In this document: in pieces, positions 40,434 to 50,233 of the stretch | Layout: the number at the start of each line of letters is the position of its first letter | Numbering within the stretch: the stretch's first letter is position 1 | Assembly: GCF_016612535.1 (NCBI RefSeq) | Contig: NZ_JAENXS010000001.1 | Location: forward strand, 3,460,343 to 3,524,342 | Length of the DNA: 64,000 nt | Source: Bradyrhizobium diazoefficiens | GTDB lineage: Bacteria; Pseudomonadota; Alphaproteobacteria; Rhizobiales; Xanthobacteraceae | Direction: 5' to 3' | Program-made: the position numbers and the translations under genes | The notes under the pieces: model-generated | What the model was told of the DNA's origin: nothing | What the model saw: the letters and a program-made list of their open reading frames with translations, nothing else | The model's database searches: none

Positions 40434-41346
40434 TCAGCAAACTCCAAAACCAAATAGATCTAATTGTTACTCAAGCGAAGAGCCTCAACCACATTAGACT
40501 GTGACTGTAGCCCGTGCGCGGCCGCAATGCACAAGTAGACATCGTCTCCGCTAGCGACGCTGTAGGTTTGACGGCCAGTGTTGCTGCGTGCAGCTCATTT
40601 CGTTCGAACTAGAACGAAAGCCACATCACGTGATCGGAAATGCCGTCGTCAATAGCAAAAGCGCATGCCTCAACTTGTCGCATCCGAAGGGCGCAGGCGA
40701 CGCCAGGCTCAAAGCAGAAGTTTGCGATAATCAGTGTCATGGTCGCGTTTTTCCCAAGTAACTCCCCCTCTCCAGGTAGCAATAGAAATACGATGTGTCG
40801 CCCGAAGAAGACGAGCGATGCAGGACCGAGAAAGCTGTGGAAGGACGACGTTTGCAACGATCATTACGCGCTCATCAGCGGATCAAGCAACTGGTGTTTG
40901 ATCGGTGGTCCAGACAGCGCTCCGGGTGCATCCGCGCACGGGCGGCTTATCAATGTGTCCGAGAGGGGCTCACGGTCCATAATCCAGAAGCCATCCGATA
41001 ACGCGCGCGGCCGCAACCGACAAAAGCGTCTTCGATCTTTTGGCGAAATCCGCATGGCACTGCCGCTCTCGCGGAATTATGGATGTGCGGCTTCCGGACG
41101 CCAGTTCGGTAGCTAATATGAATCGATTCGAGTTGCGGCCCGTGCCGACTCAGTCGTCATCCAAATGGCGGCGGCGGCCTAGCGAACGGCTTCACGTGGC
41201 CGTGCGGAACGCTACGGACGGCAGAGTGAAGATCCCAGGACTGTTTGAATCGATCTCGTAAGCTTTGAGGCGCCAGCGCATACCGGAAGCAACTCGGGCT
41301 AAATACTCGAAGGCGCGCGCACTTCGTCTTGATCACGCGCGAATCG
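40434..41346. other. Gap between the GntR gene and the SbnA-like gene
   Basis: No recognised gene in 0.9 kb. It contains a perfect palindrome (40598-40619). Short frames on both strands lack motifs. Confidence 0.35.
40598..40619. promoter_or_regulatory. 22-bp perfect inverted repeat
   Basis: TTTCGTTC, six-base spacer GAACTA, GAACGAAA. The size and symmetry suit a dimeric regulator. It stands 165 bases upstream of the GntR start. Confidence 0.5.
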
Positions 41347-42357
41347 TCATATTGAGTGCGTTGTTCCGATGAGCCAGTCGTCCAGCCGAGTGGCGATTCG
41401 CGGATCGAACAGCCGGCGCTGCGCCATCCACTCGTCGTCGAAAATCGTGCTCAGATACTTCTCGCCGCCATCTATAATCATAGTCACGACTGTACCGGTT
41501 AGCTTGCCAGTGACAATGAATTCGAGGGCCTTATAGATGGCGCCGCCAGTCGATCCCCCGACTAAAAGCCCCTTGCGCCGCGCGACATAGCGCGCCGTCT
41601 CGAACGCCTGGATATCGGTCACCTGTACTCCCTCGTCGATGCAGCCATAGTCCAGCACTTTGCCGACCTCGTCGCCGGCGGGGGTGCCGGTACCCGACTG
41701 ATAATAGGGATGCCCCGGCTTGCCGAAGACAATTGAACCGGCGGGCTCAACCGCTACTGTGCGAACTGCCGGGTTATGCCACTTCAGCCCTTGCGCGATA
41801 GCGGTCATCGACCCGCCGGTCCCGACGCATCCTACAAAGGCGTCGATGCCGGCTGAAAGTTGGGCCATCAGCTCCTCCACTAAGCCGGCGTAGCCTTCCG
41901 GATTTGCGGGATTATCCGATTGATTCATGAACAGCGCGCCCGGAAGCTGCGCGCCCAGCTGAGCCGCTAGACGTTGCCGCTCGACCACGGCGACCTCATC
42001 CTCGCCGAAGTCGCCTTCCACGTAACGGATTTCGGCGCCGAGCGCGCGCATCATCCGGATCTTGTCGGGCGCCGCATGATGGTCGACCACGGCGATAAAC
42101 CGCAAGCCGAATTCCAAGGCTGCCAGCGCCAATCCTATCCCGGTATTTCCGGATGAGGATTCAACGATAGTGCCGCCCGGGGCAAGGCGCTCGTCTCGGA
42201 GCGCGGCCACGACCATGCTCCGAGCCATGCGATCCTTCATCGAGCCGCCTGGATTGTTCTTTTCGAACTTCAGCACCAAGCAAGAATCCCTGTTGGGGAC
42301 CTCGATGGACATTACTGGCGTCTGACCGATTAGTTGCGTGACGGTCGTATGCAACAT
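41347..42357 (-). CDS. Fold-type II PLP enzyme, SbnA/cysteine-synthase-like
   Basis: 336 residues. The PLP lysine is K41 in NNPGGSMKDRMARS. The substrate loop is SSSGNTGIGLA (67-77), the phosphate loop is GCVGTGGSMTA, and the C-terminal motifs are GGSTGGAIYKAL and MIIDGGEKYLSTIFDDEWM. The last is especially like SbnA, which makes a 2,3-diaminopropionate precursor from O-phosphoserine and glutamate. A standard cysteine synthase or cystathionine beta-synthase is the alternative. ATG 42357 is chosen because GGGAGG lies upstream and family alignment begins there; the upstream 61 codons are rejected. A SerK-like kinase that could supply O-phosphoserine lies 2.6 kb away. Confidence 0.85.
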   Translation of the reverse strand: MLHTTVTQLIGQTPVMSIEVPNRDSCLVLKFEKNNPGGSMKDRMARSMVVAALRDERLAPGGTIVESSSGNTGIGLALAALEFGLRFIAVVDHHAAPDKIRMMRALGAEIRYVEGDFGEDEVAVVERQRLAAQLGAQLPGALFMNQSDNPANPEGYAGLVEELMAQLSAGIDAFVGCVGTGGSMTAIAQGLKWHNPAVRTVAVEPAGSIVFGKPGHPYYQSGTGTPAGDEVGKVLDYGCIDEGVQVTDIQAFETARYVARRKGLLVGGSTGGAIYKALEFIVTGKLTGTVVTMIIDGGEKYLSTIFDDEWMAQRRLFDPRIATRLDDWLIGTTHSI

Positions 42358-42622
42358 GATGCCTCCCAGCGGCATTGTGGAACGAAAATGTACGGCTCTC
42401 GTGCATCCTTTACGACGCAAAGAGCGAAATTGGATTTCGAGAGGATCCATTTGGTAGCTGCCATTGGCATAGATGAAGCAGGCGATCGGTTTGAGCCGGC
42501 GCGCAGGGGCAGCCAGCTCTTGCTGAGCCATGTCCAACAATCACGAAAGCCAGCTAGGCGTTCTCCCAAATACGAGCGATCGACCATAGCTTCCAACAAC
42601 CCCAATAGAAGGATCGGGCGCA
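42358..42622. other. Spacer between GNAT and SbnA-like genes
   Basis: 265 bases, no gene and no clear promoter seen. Both flanking genes are read from the minus strand. Confidence 0.35.
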
Positions 42623-43111
42623 TCATTCCAAACCGATCTTGTATTCCAGAATATTCTGAGGGCCGATTGGTCCGCAGTGAGCAGCGCCTGTGTCCTGAAA
42701 GCCCGACTTCAGGTAAGCATTTCTAGCTGCCACATTTCGTACGTTGACGCCCAGCATGAGACGAGTGATGCATGGCCGATTGATCGAAATCCATTGAGCC
42801 ACAAGTCCAATCGTTTCCTTACCATATCCATTATTTTGGTATAGTCGGCCCACGCGAAGGCTATGCAAAGTGATCGCGTCTGGCGGTGCCCATTCCGGCA
42901 GGGCTCCCTTTTCCCGAAGGACGAAGAAGCCAACAATCTCATCGCGGACGACAATAGCGAACGGATGGACCAGTTCGGGGTGTGAGCTATTTCGGAGCTC
43001 CGAGAACAACAAATCCAACCGCTCCACAAACTGTTCTTGCTCGCGCTCAAGCTTCAAATGAGCGACCATGGCGTAATCGAAGTGAGACACAGTTTTCAGC
43101 GTCGCGCGCAT
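42623..43111 (-). CDS. GNAT-family N-acetyltransferase
   Basis: 162 residues. The acetyl-CoA-binding motif A is seen as LHSLRVGRLYQNNGYGKETI, preceded by the beta4 strand FAIVVRDEIVGFFVLREKG and followed by LGVNVRNVAARNAYLKSGFQ, the motif B region. It transfers an acetyl group to an amine; the substrate is unknown. It is upstream of the SbnA-like gene on the same strand with a 265-base gap, so co-expression is possible. An amine-acetylating role on a diamino acid would fit the neighbourhood but is only inference. Confidence 0.82.
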   Translation of the reverse strand: MRATLKTVSHFDYAMVAHLKLEREQEQFVERLDLLFSELRNSSHPELVHPFAIVVRDEIVGFFVLREKGALPEWAPPDAITLHSLRVGRLYQNNGYGKETIGLVAQWISINRPCITRLMLGVNVRNVAARNAYLKSGFQDTGAAHCGPIGPQNILEYKIGLE

Positions 43112-43825
43112 GATTTCCCGATCACCGAGTGTTCAAGGCTCTGAGGAGCCAAATGGAGCATCCGACGGGCGAGGTTCAAAAGTCGTGCCAACCTGGCGGA
43201 CGAACCCTCAGAAAGCACCTTCTATTTCCTATTAGGAGTCTGCACGAGAGCTCAGTAGGAAGGGGTGCTGAAACCCGACGTGTCGCGGGTTCAACAAACC
43301 CGACAAAGGTGTCAGGTTTCCGCCGCGGGACGCCTTACCCGAGCTGATGAAGTTCTCGGCGCGTGTGGCCGTAATGCCTTAGCCGGAGGCAGCGATCGAA
43401 CTTCCGTCGTGCCTTAGAGTATGGATCGGATGGAAAAGGGGAGGTGGTCTCGATCTGGTATTAGGTTTTCAGGACAGCGGAAAATTGGCACTGAATTTGA
43501 GCGATCGTGATTGAGTGAAGCCATCATCGGCGCAGCGAAGCAATGCCGCAGCATGTATGGTCCGACTGTGCGTTGCAAGAAGTTCCTCGGTTTGGTAGTA
43601 AGTGGCATCAAGGTATCCGTTCTCCAGTTTGGGCTGTTTGCGCCGGGGCCACCATGGGTATCAGCGCGCGTGCGACCACTCATTCATTGACCGCCCAGCC
43701 CTCGACGGGCCGTCCTGGTCATCAGTGTTCGCATGCGCTCGGAAAGCCGAAACTCCGATCTCGTCTCATCGGCTCGCAACCTCGCAATGGTCGATAGGGT
43801 TCGCTATCGCTTCTAAAGGCGTTTT
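43112..43825. other. Gap without recognised gene
   Basis: Short frames only, none with family motifs on either strand. Confidence 0.3.
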
Positions 43826-44640
43826 GCGCTGATCCGTCGAAGAGTTCTTCCGGCACGCGTTCCCGCACGAGCGCTCGGACCTGAGCCACTGGCGCAAGCG
43901 GCTCAGCGATAAGCTGGAACTGCTGCGGGCCGAGCCTGCGGGTGGGCGCACGAGGCCGGCGCGTTGCGCAGCCAGGATCTCGAGCGGGTCACGGTCGCCA
44001 CCACAGTGCAGCCGAAGGCCATCACCTTTCCGACCAATGTCAAGCTCTTGCATGCGGCCATCAAGAGGCTCAACCGCCTGGCGAGACGACACGGTGTCAG
44101 ACTGCGGCAATCCTATTGCCGCCTGGCCAACGCTGCGGCGATGATGGCTTCCCGCTACGTGAAGACCTTCATCGTCACCAAGAACCGCCGGGCTCCCGGC
44201 GGCCTGTTTGTGCTGCACGCCGGCGCAATACTCGGTAACCCGGCACGACGACCACACCTTGCGGGGCGTCATTCGACCGCACTGAGACGCTCACCGGCTG
44301 CCCGATCGAGCGGGCCTATGTCGAGAAGGATACCGCGGCCGCGAGGCGCAAAATCTGCGTCGCATCTTCGTCTTAGGCCAGAAGCGCGGCGTCTCCGACG
44401 CCATCAAGCGCGAGCTACGCCGCCGCTCCGCCATCGACCCCATCATCGGCCGAAGGTCATCTCGGCCGCTGCTACCGCAAAAGCCGCGCCGGCGACGCCG
44501 CCAACGTCGTTCTCTCCGCTGTCGGCCACATCTTCCGATGCATCCTCGCCAGGCTCAGAGAGCTCTTGGCCTGTTCCGGGAACCGCTACGCGATGGCTAG
44601 CCTCTCCAGCCCAGCTCATTCCGGCTTCTTAACGGACGAC
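43826..44640 (+). pseudogene. IS5-type transposase remnant
   Basis: Internal and C-terminal transposase pieces in several frames: EEFFRHAFPHERSDLSHWRK, RSQDLERVTVATT, KAITFPTNVKLLHAAIKRLN, NRRAPGGLFVLHA and KRELRRRSAIDPIIG, then the end CTTCTTAACGGACGAC. The 5' third is missing. The best-preserved relative is at 55739. Confidence 0.75.
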
Positions 44641-44973
44641 GTTCTAAGCACAACGCGCGTCGCGATGCCGATCCTACAGAAAATCAGTCGGGTCGCTGCG
44701 AGCACTGCCGGTAGGATTTCTCTTGAAACCTCAACAGGAGCATGTCAGGTGACGAACGCGTCGCGCGATTGCACGGCAGCCGCAAAGCTCAATGCCGGAA
44801 GGTCCGTCTGTGACCACCGGTTGGCTCTGCTGGTCTCACCGGCATACATCACAACAAGCTTAGAATAACATTTTCGTCGGAAAGGTCGCCTTCTTTGGCA
44901 CGGTACCTGCTTGATTATCCGCAAACCTGCGGCAATTGGATTGCGGTGAGGTAACCCAACAAAAGGGTAGAGA
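44641..44973. other. Promoter region of the SerK-like gene
   Basis: No gene. It holds a sigma-54 promoter (44894-44910) and an imperfect NifA-type upstream site TGT-N10-ACG (44743-44758), about 150 bases before the promoter. Confidence 0.45.
44894..44910 (+). promoter_or_regulatory. Sigma-54 (-24/-12) promoter
   Basis: TTTGGCACGGTACCTGCT: GG and GC are exactly 10 bases apart, TGGCACG matches perfectly, and CTGC replaces TTGC, as in several known nif promoters. It lies 64 bases before the SerK-like start codon. Confidence 0.75.
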
Positions 44974-45390
44974 ATGTGCGGCACCGCCAAACCCCGCTTG
45001 AGTTACTCGGTCGTCATGCTGCCCGTCAGCCAACTCCGACCGAGCGAGAAGATCGACATTGAAGCTGCTCGGATACTGGCAACGAAGATCGATGAAAACG
45101 GATGGTGGACCCAGCCAATCTTAGTCGAAAAACACCATTCGGTGATCATGGACGGTCATCATCGGTACTTCTGTGCGAGGGCGCTCGGACTGTGTTTTGT
45201 TCCATGCGTGCTGCTTTCTTATGAAGATCCAAACTTACATGTGAGCTATTGGTCCGATGCATCGCCAGTCGCTGTCGACCGGATCATTCAGGCTGGCCTT
45301 TCCGGCGACCTGATGAGCTACAAGACAACCCGACACCAGTTGCAGGTCGCGCTGCCGCGCTGCTCGGTCAATCTCGACGACCTGAGATGA
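44974..45390 (+). CDS. SerK-like free-serine kinase (ParB/sulfiredoxin fold)
   Basis: 138 residues. The ParB-like fold core VEKHHSVIMDGHHRYFCARA (DGHHR at 60-64) and the later KTTRHQL (117-123) match the SerK group, which phosphorylates free L-serine to O-phosphoserine; SbnI of Staphylococcus is a relative. Glu25 in RPSEKID stands where these kinases have their catalytic glutamate, as far as I recall the alignment. The length fits a single-domain SerK, so it is not a chromosome-partition ParB. AAAGGG precedes the ATG at 44974. It is transcribed from an apparent sigma-54 promoter. A functional link to the SbnA-like enzyme is inferred. Confidence 0.72.
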   Translation: MCGTAKPRLSYSVVMLPVSQLRPSEKIDIEAARILATKIDENGWWTQPILVEKHHSVIMDGHHRYFCARALGLCFVPCVLLSYEDPNLHVSYWSDASPVAVDRIIQAGLSGDLMSYKTTRHQLQVALPRCSVNLDDLR

Positions 45391-46131
45391 CCCACGAGCA
45401 ACGATCCAGCTGATCCAGGAATACCTCTCCGACAAACGGGAGCCCGGCCCAGAAAGTCGCATTCGAGTCGCTCAACAGCCGAGCAGGACCACGCCAAGTT
45501 CGCCAGATGCCGTTTCGTTTGATCCATGCTGCCATCGCTAATCCTTTTGGTGCGCCCATAGCGTATCCTTCGAATCGTGCGATAGGAATACGCCATCAAA
45601 GCCTGAGACTAGCTCCTAGGTCAGCGGCTGGGTGTATCAGCCTGAGGTGGCGATTAACCGAGTTACGCGCCTGCGCGGCAGCCCGTCGCTATCGGCGTGG
45701 ACCTGCCGTTGAGCCTGTCTCTGCGTTGCTCGCACTGATGAGAACGGCTTCGTCGCCTCGACTGACGGACAAGCACAGGTTCCTCGATGTTCCACGTCTG
45801 CGTGACAGCCATCGGCACCTTCGGCAACATGACCCGGACAACGCTTCTATTCCTGACCAGAATAGGTAGTATCCGAACCGCGCTAATGATGCACTAATAG
45901 TAACCATGCAGCTCATCACGATAGCGTTCACGCCCGATGCGTGGAGAGGGCTTCGCGTTGCTGCGCTTGGGTTCCGTTATACCTGCGCGCGCCTGACCAT
46001 CGCGTGTCTCCCTGTCACGCGCGCTGGACGAGTGGTCGGACGTATTGGAGATCCGGGCGCCTGCGAAGCTGTCGAAAGGTTGCGCCTGATAGCCGACTCT
46101 TCTTTGTCCCCCTGAGCCGAGATCTATTACA
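45391..46131. other. Gap between SerK-like and ligase genes
   Basis: No recognised gene in 740 bases. A sequence around 46066-46095 weakly resembles a tts box but is not convincing. Confidence 0.3.
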
Positions 46132-47769
46132 ATGGCCCCTACAAATTCTACAATAAACCAACTGCACGACCGCGTAGCAAATGCCTTGTGCAGGGACAAG
46201 GCGCTGGAGGCCGCATACGAATCCACAACGGTCGGTCAGCTTGTTTCGACACAGGCGCGAACGCACGGCTCGATAATCGCGATCAACATCTTCGAGCGCG
46301 GGGAGCGCGCGACCTACTCCGAATTGGACCGCACGTCCAATCGCTATGCACATGCCCTGCGCGCAATCGGAGTGCGCAAGGGCGATCGCATTGCGGTGAT
46401 GCTGCCCAACCGCATCGAAATGCCAATCGTGTGGTTCGCGGTTGCAAAGCTCGGTGCGGTGATGGTTCCGATCAGCATGAAGTACATGCCGAGGGAGATC
46501 GAATACATTATCAGCGACACCCAAGCCAAATTTGTCGTCGTTGACGAATCTGCATGGCCAGTGTTCTGCGCAATCGATCGTTGTCCGCTAGATCTTCCAA
46601 ACGAGCGGGTAATTCTTGTTGGGCAGTCTTCCAACAGGACTGCCATGAGCCTTCATCAATTGCTTAAGAGTGGCGACGAATCGCCGGTGGACGAGGACGT
46701 CTGCCCCGACGACCTGTTGACGATCCAGTATACTTCAGGGACGACGGGCTTTCCGAAGGGTTGCATGTTGACGCACGACTATTGGGGCGTGTGTTCGTAC
46801 GTAGGCGCCTATCTGTGCCCGTACAAACGGTATCTGAGCTGGGCGTCTTTCACCTATGCCGTTTGGCCAAGTATTCTTCTGAGCTCTTATAGGCAGGGTG
46901 GCACGGTGTACGTCGCCCAGCAACTGGACCCCTCTCAATTCATGAACTGGGTCAAGAAATGCCGCATCGATTGGTGTGCGTTGCCGAGGCTGATAGCGGA
47001 AGGCGCCTATGAAGTACCGAGATGCCTGAAGCAGGTCTGGCAGTACGACGGCTGGAGTGTTGAGACGGTACGCCGATTTCGAGAGCACTTTGGGGTGCAA
47101 AGCAACTATAATTGGGGGATGACGGAAATCGGAAGCGGCACGCAAATGCCTCCCGATATCGAAGAGATGAATGATACCGGCTCGCTCGGGATTCGTTCCC
47201 CATTTCGGGAACTGTGTTCGGTCAACGACGACGGTAGCCCCACCAAGATCGGCGAAGTCGGCGAGCTGCGCGTGAAAGGGCGTGGGATCTTCAAAGGCTA
47301 TTGGAACAAGCCGGACACGAATGCAGATTGTTTCGACGGCGAATGGTTCAAGACGGGCGACCTGGTACGTCGCAACGAACTTGGCTTGTATTGGTTCGTT
47401 GGACGCAAAAAGGACATAATCCGTCGCTTTGCCGACAATATTTCTGCGCGCGAGGTTGAGGCCGTCCTCCGCGAGATTCCCGAGATCGCGGACGTGGCCG
47501 CCGTGCCGGTTCGCGATGATAAACGGGGCGAGGAGGTCAAGATCTACGTGGAACTGAAAGAAGGACTGACGCCTGCTCACCTGCAGGTAGAGACCATTCT
47601 GGCGCATGCTCGAGCGCGCCTTGCTGTGTTCAAGGTGCCCCGGTACGTCGGCTTCATTCCGACGCTTCCGAGAACTGTTACTAGCAATAAGGTGCTTAAA
47701 CGTGAGCTGATGGCGATCAGCGATCCTTTATTGGACACCTATGATAGTGAGGAGAAACGCTGGCGCTGA
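46132..47769 (+). CDS. AMP-forming acyl/aryl-CoA ligase (ANL superfamily)
   Basis: 545 residues, intact. The adenylation motifs are the P-loop YTSGTTGFPKG (200-210), YNWGMTEIGSGTQMP, the ATP-ribose aspartate in WFKTGDLVRRN, the hinge GRKKDIIRR, and the catalytic lysine near the C-terminus in TVTSNKVLKREL. It activates a carboxylic acid as acyl-AMP and then normally as a CoA thioester, in the style of crotonobetaine/carnitine-CoA ligase. No carrier domain or cofactor site is attached. The substrate is unknown. It lies between the SerK-like and EctB-like genes and could load a carboxylic acid onto the same pathway. The ribosome site before ATG 46132 is weak. Confidence 0.88.
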   Translation: MAPTNSTINQLHDRVANALCRDKALEAAYESTTVGQLVSTQARTHGSIIAINIFERGERATYSELDRTSNRYAHALRAIGVRKGDRIAVMLPNRIEMPIVWFAVAKLGAVMVPISMKYMPREIEYIISDTQAKFVVVDESAWPVFCAIDRCPLDLPNERVILVGQSSNRTAMSLHQLLKSGDESPVDEDVCPDDLLTIQYTSGTTGFPKGCMLTHDYWGVCSYVGAYLCPYKRYLSWASFTYAVWPSILLSSYRQGGTVYVAQQLDPSQFMNWVKKCRIDWCALPRLIAEGAYEVPRCLKQVWQYDGWSVETVRRFREHFGVQSNYNWGMTEIGSGTQMPPDIEEMNDTGSLGIRSPFRELCSVNDDGSPTKIGEVGELRVKGRGIFKGYWNKPDTNADCFDGEWFKTGDLVRRNELGLYWFVGRKKDIIRRFADNISAREVEAVLREIPEIADVAAVPVRDDKRGEEVKIYVELKEGLTPAHLQVETILAHARARLAVFKVPRYVGFIPTLPRTVTSNKVLKRELMAISDPLLDTYDSEEKRWR

Positions 47770-48291
47770 AGCCACTTCTTCTAGCCCAGGCTACCACGCG
47801 CAGGTAGTTCGATAGGTTCAGCGAGTCGGCTGTTGATCAATCGCGGACACGCTATCAGTTCCAAATAGGTGATGATGGTCCAATGCGGGGTTCATGGTTC
47901 TTTTCGCTTTGTCTCCGTTGTACAAGGGCGCCGCATGATGGCCCTCAAATAATCCAGCATCTCGATATGAAGAGCACGACGCGCCTGCGCAACTCGATCG
48001 CGCGCATGTTCGCAGCTCTTAAGAGCTTCCGCCGCATTCCGCCTTGACAACTAGTGTCGATCAGTCCCTCGCTTTAACACCGCCACATTCGCCGTCGGCA
48101 GCGTGACCCAGCGATCCAGAAATGCGAGCGGGCCTGCCCAATCTGACGTCGCGTTCCCCATGGTCAGCTCTACAAAAGCCGCGCCTATAATGAAAATCGA
48201 TTCTGGAATCCTGACAAGCCCACTAAACTTACGAATCTGCCAAAGTAGTACTAGGTGAGCCGGTGAGCCTCTCAATCCGGATAAGAAGGCC
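47770..48291. other. Gap without recognised gene
   Basis: Nothing with family motifs on either strand. Confidence 0.3.
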
Positions 48292-48432
48292 CGGTATCAT
48301 TCCAAAGCCCGGCTGATCGACGTCCTCGCGCGTATGGCCGATCTTCCTGCATCGCGGCTGCACGAACTACTGCCCTGGGAGTGGAAGCTTCTGCGCAAAG
48401 CCGGCAACTCCGACGATCAGCAAGCCGCCTGA
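48292..48432 (+). pseudogene. tnpC: IS66 tnpC, C-terminal fragment (third type)
   Basis: Encodes VLARMADLPASRLHELLPWE, then WKLLRKAGNSDDQQAA and a stop, the usual C-terminus of another IS66 subgroup. Only the last ~45 codons remain. The GTACGCGTAC near 48517 may be its terminal repeat. Confidence 0.6.
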
Positions 48433-48934
48433 CCTTCATCCAACGCCATTGTATAGCTCGCCGAGGGCCGTTGCACGCGTCGATCAAGGCGACCTTCGTC
48501 GTACGCGTACGGTGGGTAAGCCGAGGTTGGAGAGGTCCGCTGCGCGAGCACTGGGGCCACGACCCGTGTTGGCGCGGCTGCCGGGTCGATTGAAAATCGT
48601 TTGGAACGGATGACGGCGGCGGCGACCGTAGGATCAGAGCCTTGAAGCTGCTGTCTGCCTTGTCGTACATTGCTACTCAATTGAATTGCGTGAGCTTGCC
48701 AAGAATTGTCAATCAAGTGAGCCATCTGTAAATGTCCGTGCCGATGTCGAGAGGCTGAACGCGGCTCTTGTGCTGTGAGATTCCGATTTTGCTGTTGCGC
48801 TCGCTCAAGTCTGCGGGACACATTGGATTGAAAAATTCTTGTCGGCGATTAGCCCGCCAACTTCGATGGCGCGATTGAGTTCTTTGGTAGTTGCAGTGGC
48901 GGCGAACATCGTTTGTAACCTAACCAGGCGGCCC
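48433..48934. other. Gap downstream of the EctB-like gene
   Basis: No recognised gene. Partly IS66 end sequence. Confidence 0.3.
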
Positions 48935-50233
48935 TCAAGGTGAGATAACTCTGTCCTCCCGCAGAGTCTCGGCCAACGCTTGCTCAAATAAGTCGAGGCC
49001 TTGATGTAGAGTGTCACTGTTAATTGTGAGTGCCGGTAAGAATTTGACAACCTCGTCAATGGGGCCGCATCGTTCGATGATCAATCCCTTCTCGAATGCC
49101 TTGCGTGTCGTAGCCGCTGCAATTCCAGCCGTTTTGCAATCAAACCCGAGAGCCATCCCCCGACCTCGAACCGCAAAATTGTTTGTATGCTTTGATGCAA
49201 TAACCTCGAGTCGAGACCGTATAACTTTGCCCGTGGCCTCGATTTGCTGCGAAAACGTGGGACTGCGCCAGTAAATATTCACAGCGGCGTTCGCAGAGAC
49301 AAGGGCAAGATTATTTCCACGAAACGTACCAGTGTGTTCGCCCGGTTGCCACACGTCAAACTCTTCTTTTATTAACAACATTGATAGCGGAAGACCGTAC
49401 CCGCTTAGCGACTTAGACATCGCGACGATATCGGGTGATAACTGGGCACACTCGAAGCTAAAAAACTTTCCCGTTCGACCGCAACCCATCTGAATATCAT
49501 CGACAATGAAAAGGGCGCCAACATCTCTTGCTAGGGCCTGAATTGACCTTAACCATTGCGCTCCAGCTACGTTTATACCGCCCTCTCCTTGCACGGTTTC
49601 GACGAGAATGGCAGCGGGACGATCAACGCCACTGCTCTCGTCCGCCAAGATGCCTCGCATGTAGTCCGCAGTATCAATGCTTGGGCCAAAATAGCCATCA
49701 AAAGGCATGAAGGTTGTGCCAGACAAAGAAACGCCACTGGCGTCGCGGTAAAAGCGATTACCGCTCGCGGCGATCGCTCCCAAGCTCATGCCATGATAGC
49801 CACGTGTGAAGGTAATTATATTATGGCGACCAGTAACTTTTCGCGCGAGCTTCAATGCCGCTTCAATCGCATTAGCACCTGTTGGCCCGGTGAACTGAAA
49901 TCGATAGTCCAGGTTCCGTTCCCGAAGTATTGTAGAGCTGAAAGTGTCCATGAATTCTAGTTTTGCTGGAGTGACCATGTCCAGCCCGTGCACTACAGCA
50001 TCCGATGCCAAATATTGAGCGACAGCCTCTCTAATCGCGGAATTGTTGTGGCCGTAGTTCAGTGCTCCAGCGCCGGAGAGAAAGTCGATGACCTCTCTTC
50101 CATCCTCCGTTAGCATTATTGAACCGCGCGCGCGGCTGAAGATTGCCGGAAACGAACGGGAGTATGAACGGACGTTCGATTCAAGGGCTTCAAAACGCTT
50201 GATCTCGCGCGAGTGACAGATTCCTTCGCCCAT
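48935..50233 (-). CDS. Diaminobutyrate-2-oxoglutarate aminotransferase, EctB-like
   Basis: 432-residue class III aminotransferase. Hallmarks are YGHNNSAIREAVAQYL, FTGPTGANAIEAALKLARKV, RGYHGMSLGA, the PLP aspartate in FIVDDIQMGCGRTG (D246) and Lys274 in AMSKSLSGYGLPLSML. The GPTGANA and DDIQ-GCGRTG patterns favour the EctB/Dat group, which interconverts aspartate semialdehyde and 2,4-diaminobutyrate, rather than ornithine or GABA aminotransferases. AAGGAGA precedes the ATG at 50233. No ectA or ectC is adjacent, so ectoine production is not supported. A diamino-acid precursor role or a catabolic role is possible. Confidence 0.87.
   Translation of the reverse strand: MGEGICHSREIKRFEALESNVRSYSRSFPAIFSRARGSIMLTEDGREVIDFLSGAGALNYGHNNSAIREAVAQYLASDAVVHGLDMVTPAKLEFMDTFSSTILRERNLDYRFQFTGPTGANAIEAALKLARKVTGRHNIITFTRGYHGMSLGAIAASGNRFYRDASGVSLSGTTFMPFDGYFGPSIDTADYMRGILADESSGVDRPAAILVETVQGEGGINVAGAQWLRSIQALARDVGALFIVDDIQMGCGRTGKFFSFECAQLSPDIVAMSKSLSGYGLPLSMLLIKEEFDVWQPGEHTGTFRGNNLALVSANAAVNIYWRSPTFSQQIEATGKVIRSRLEVIASKHTNNFAVRGRGMALGFDCKTAGIAAATTRKAFEKGLIIERCGPIDEVVKFLPALTINSDTLHQGLDLFEQALAETLREDRVISP

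Noticed and set aside
46066..46095. tts-box-like sequence before the ligase gene
   Set aside because: Only GTCGAAAG and a few flanking bases match. The upstream half and the CCC block do not, and no T3SS genes are present.
48935..50233. Ectoine biosynthesis locus
   Set aside because: Only an EctB-like gene is present; ectA, ectC and ask_ect are absent.
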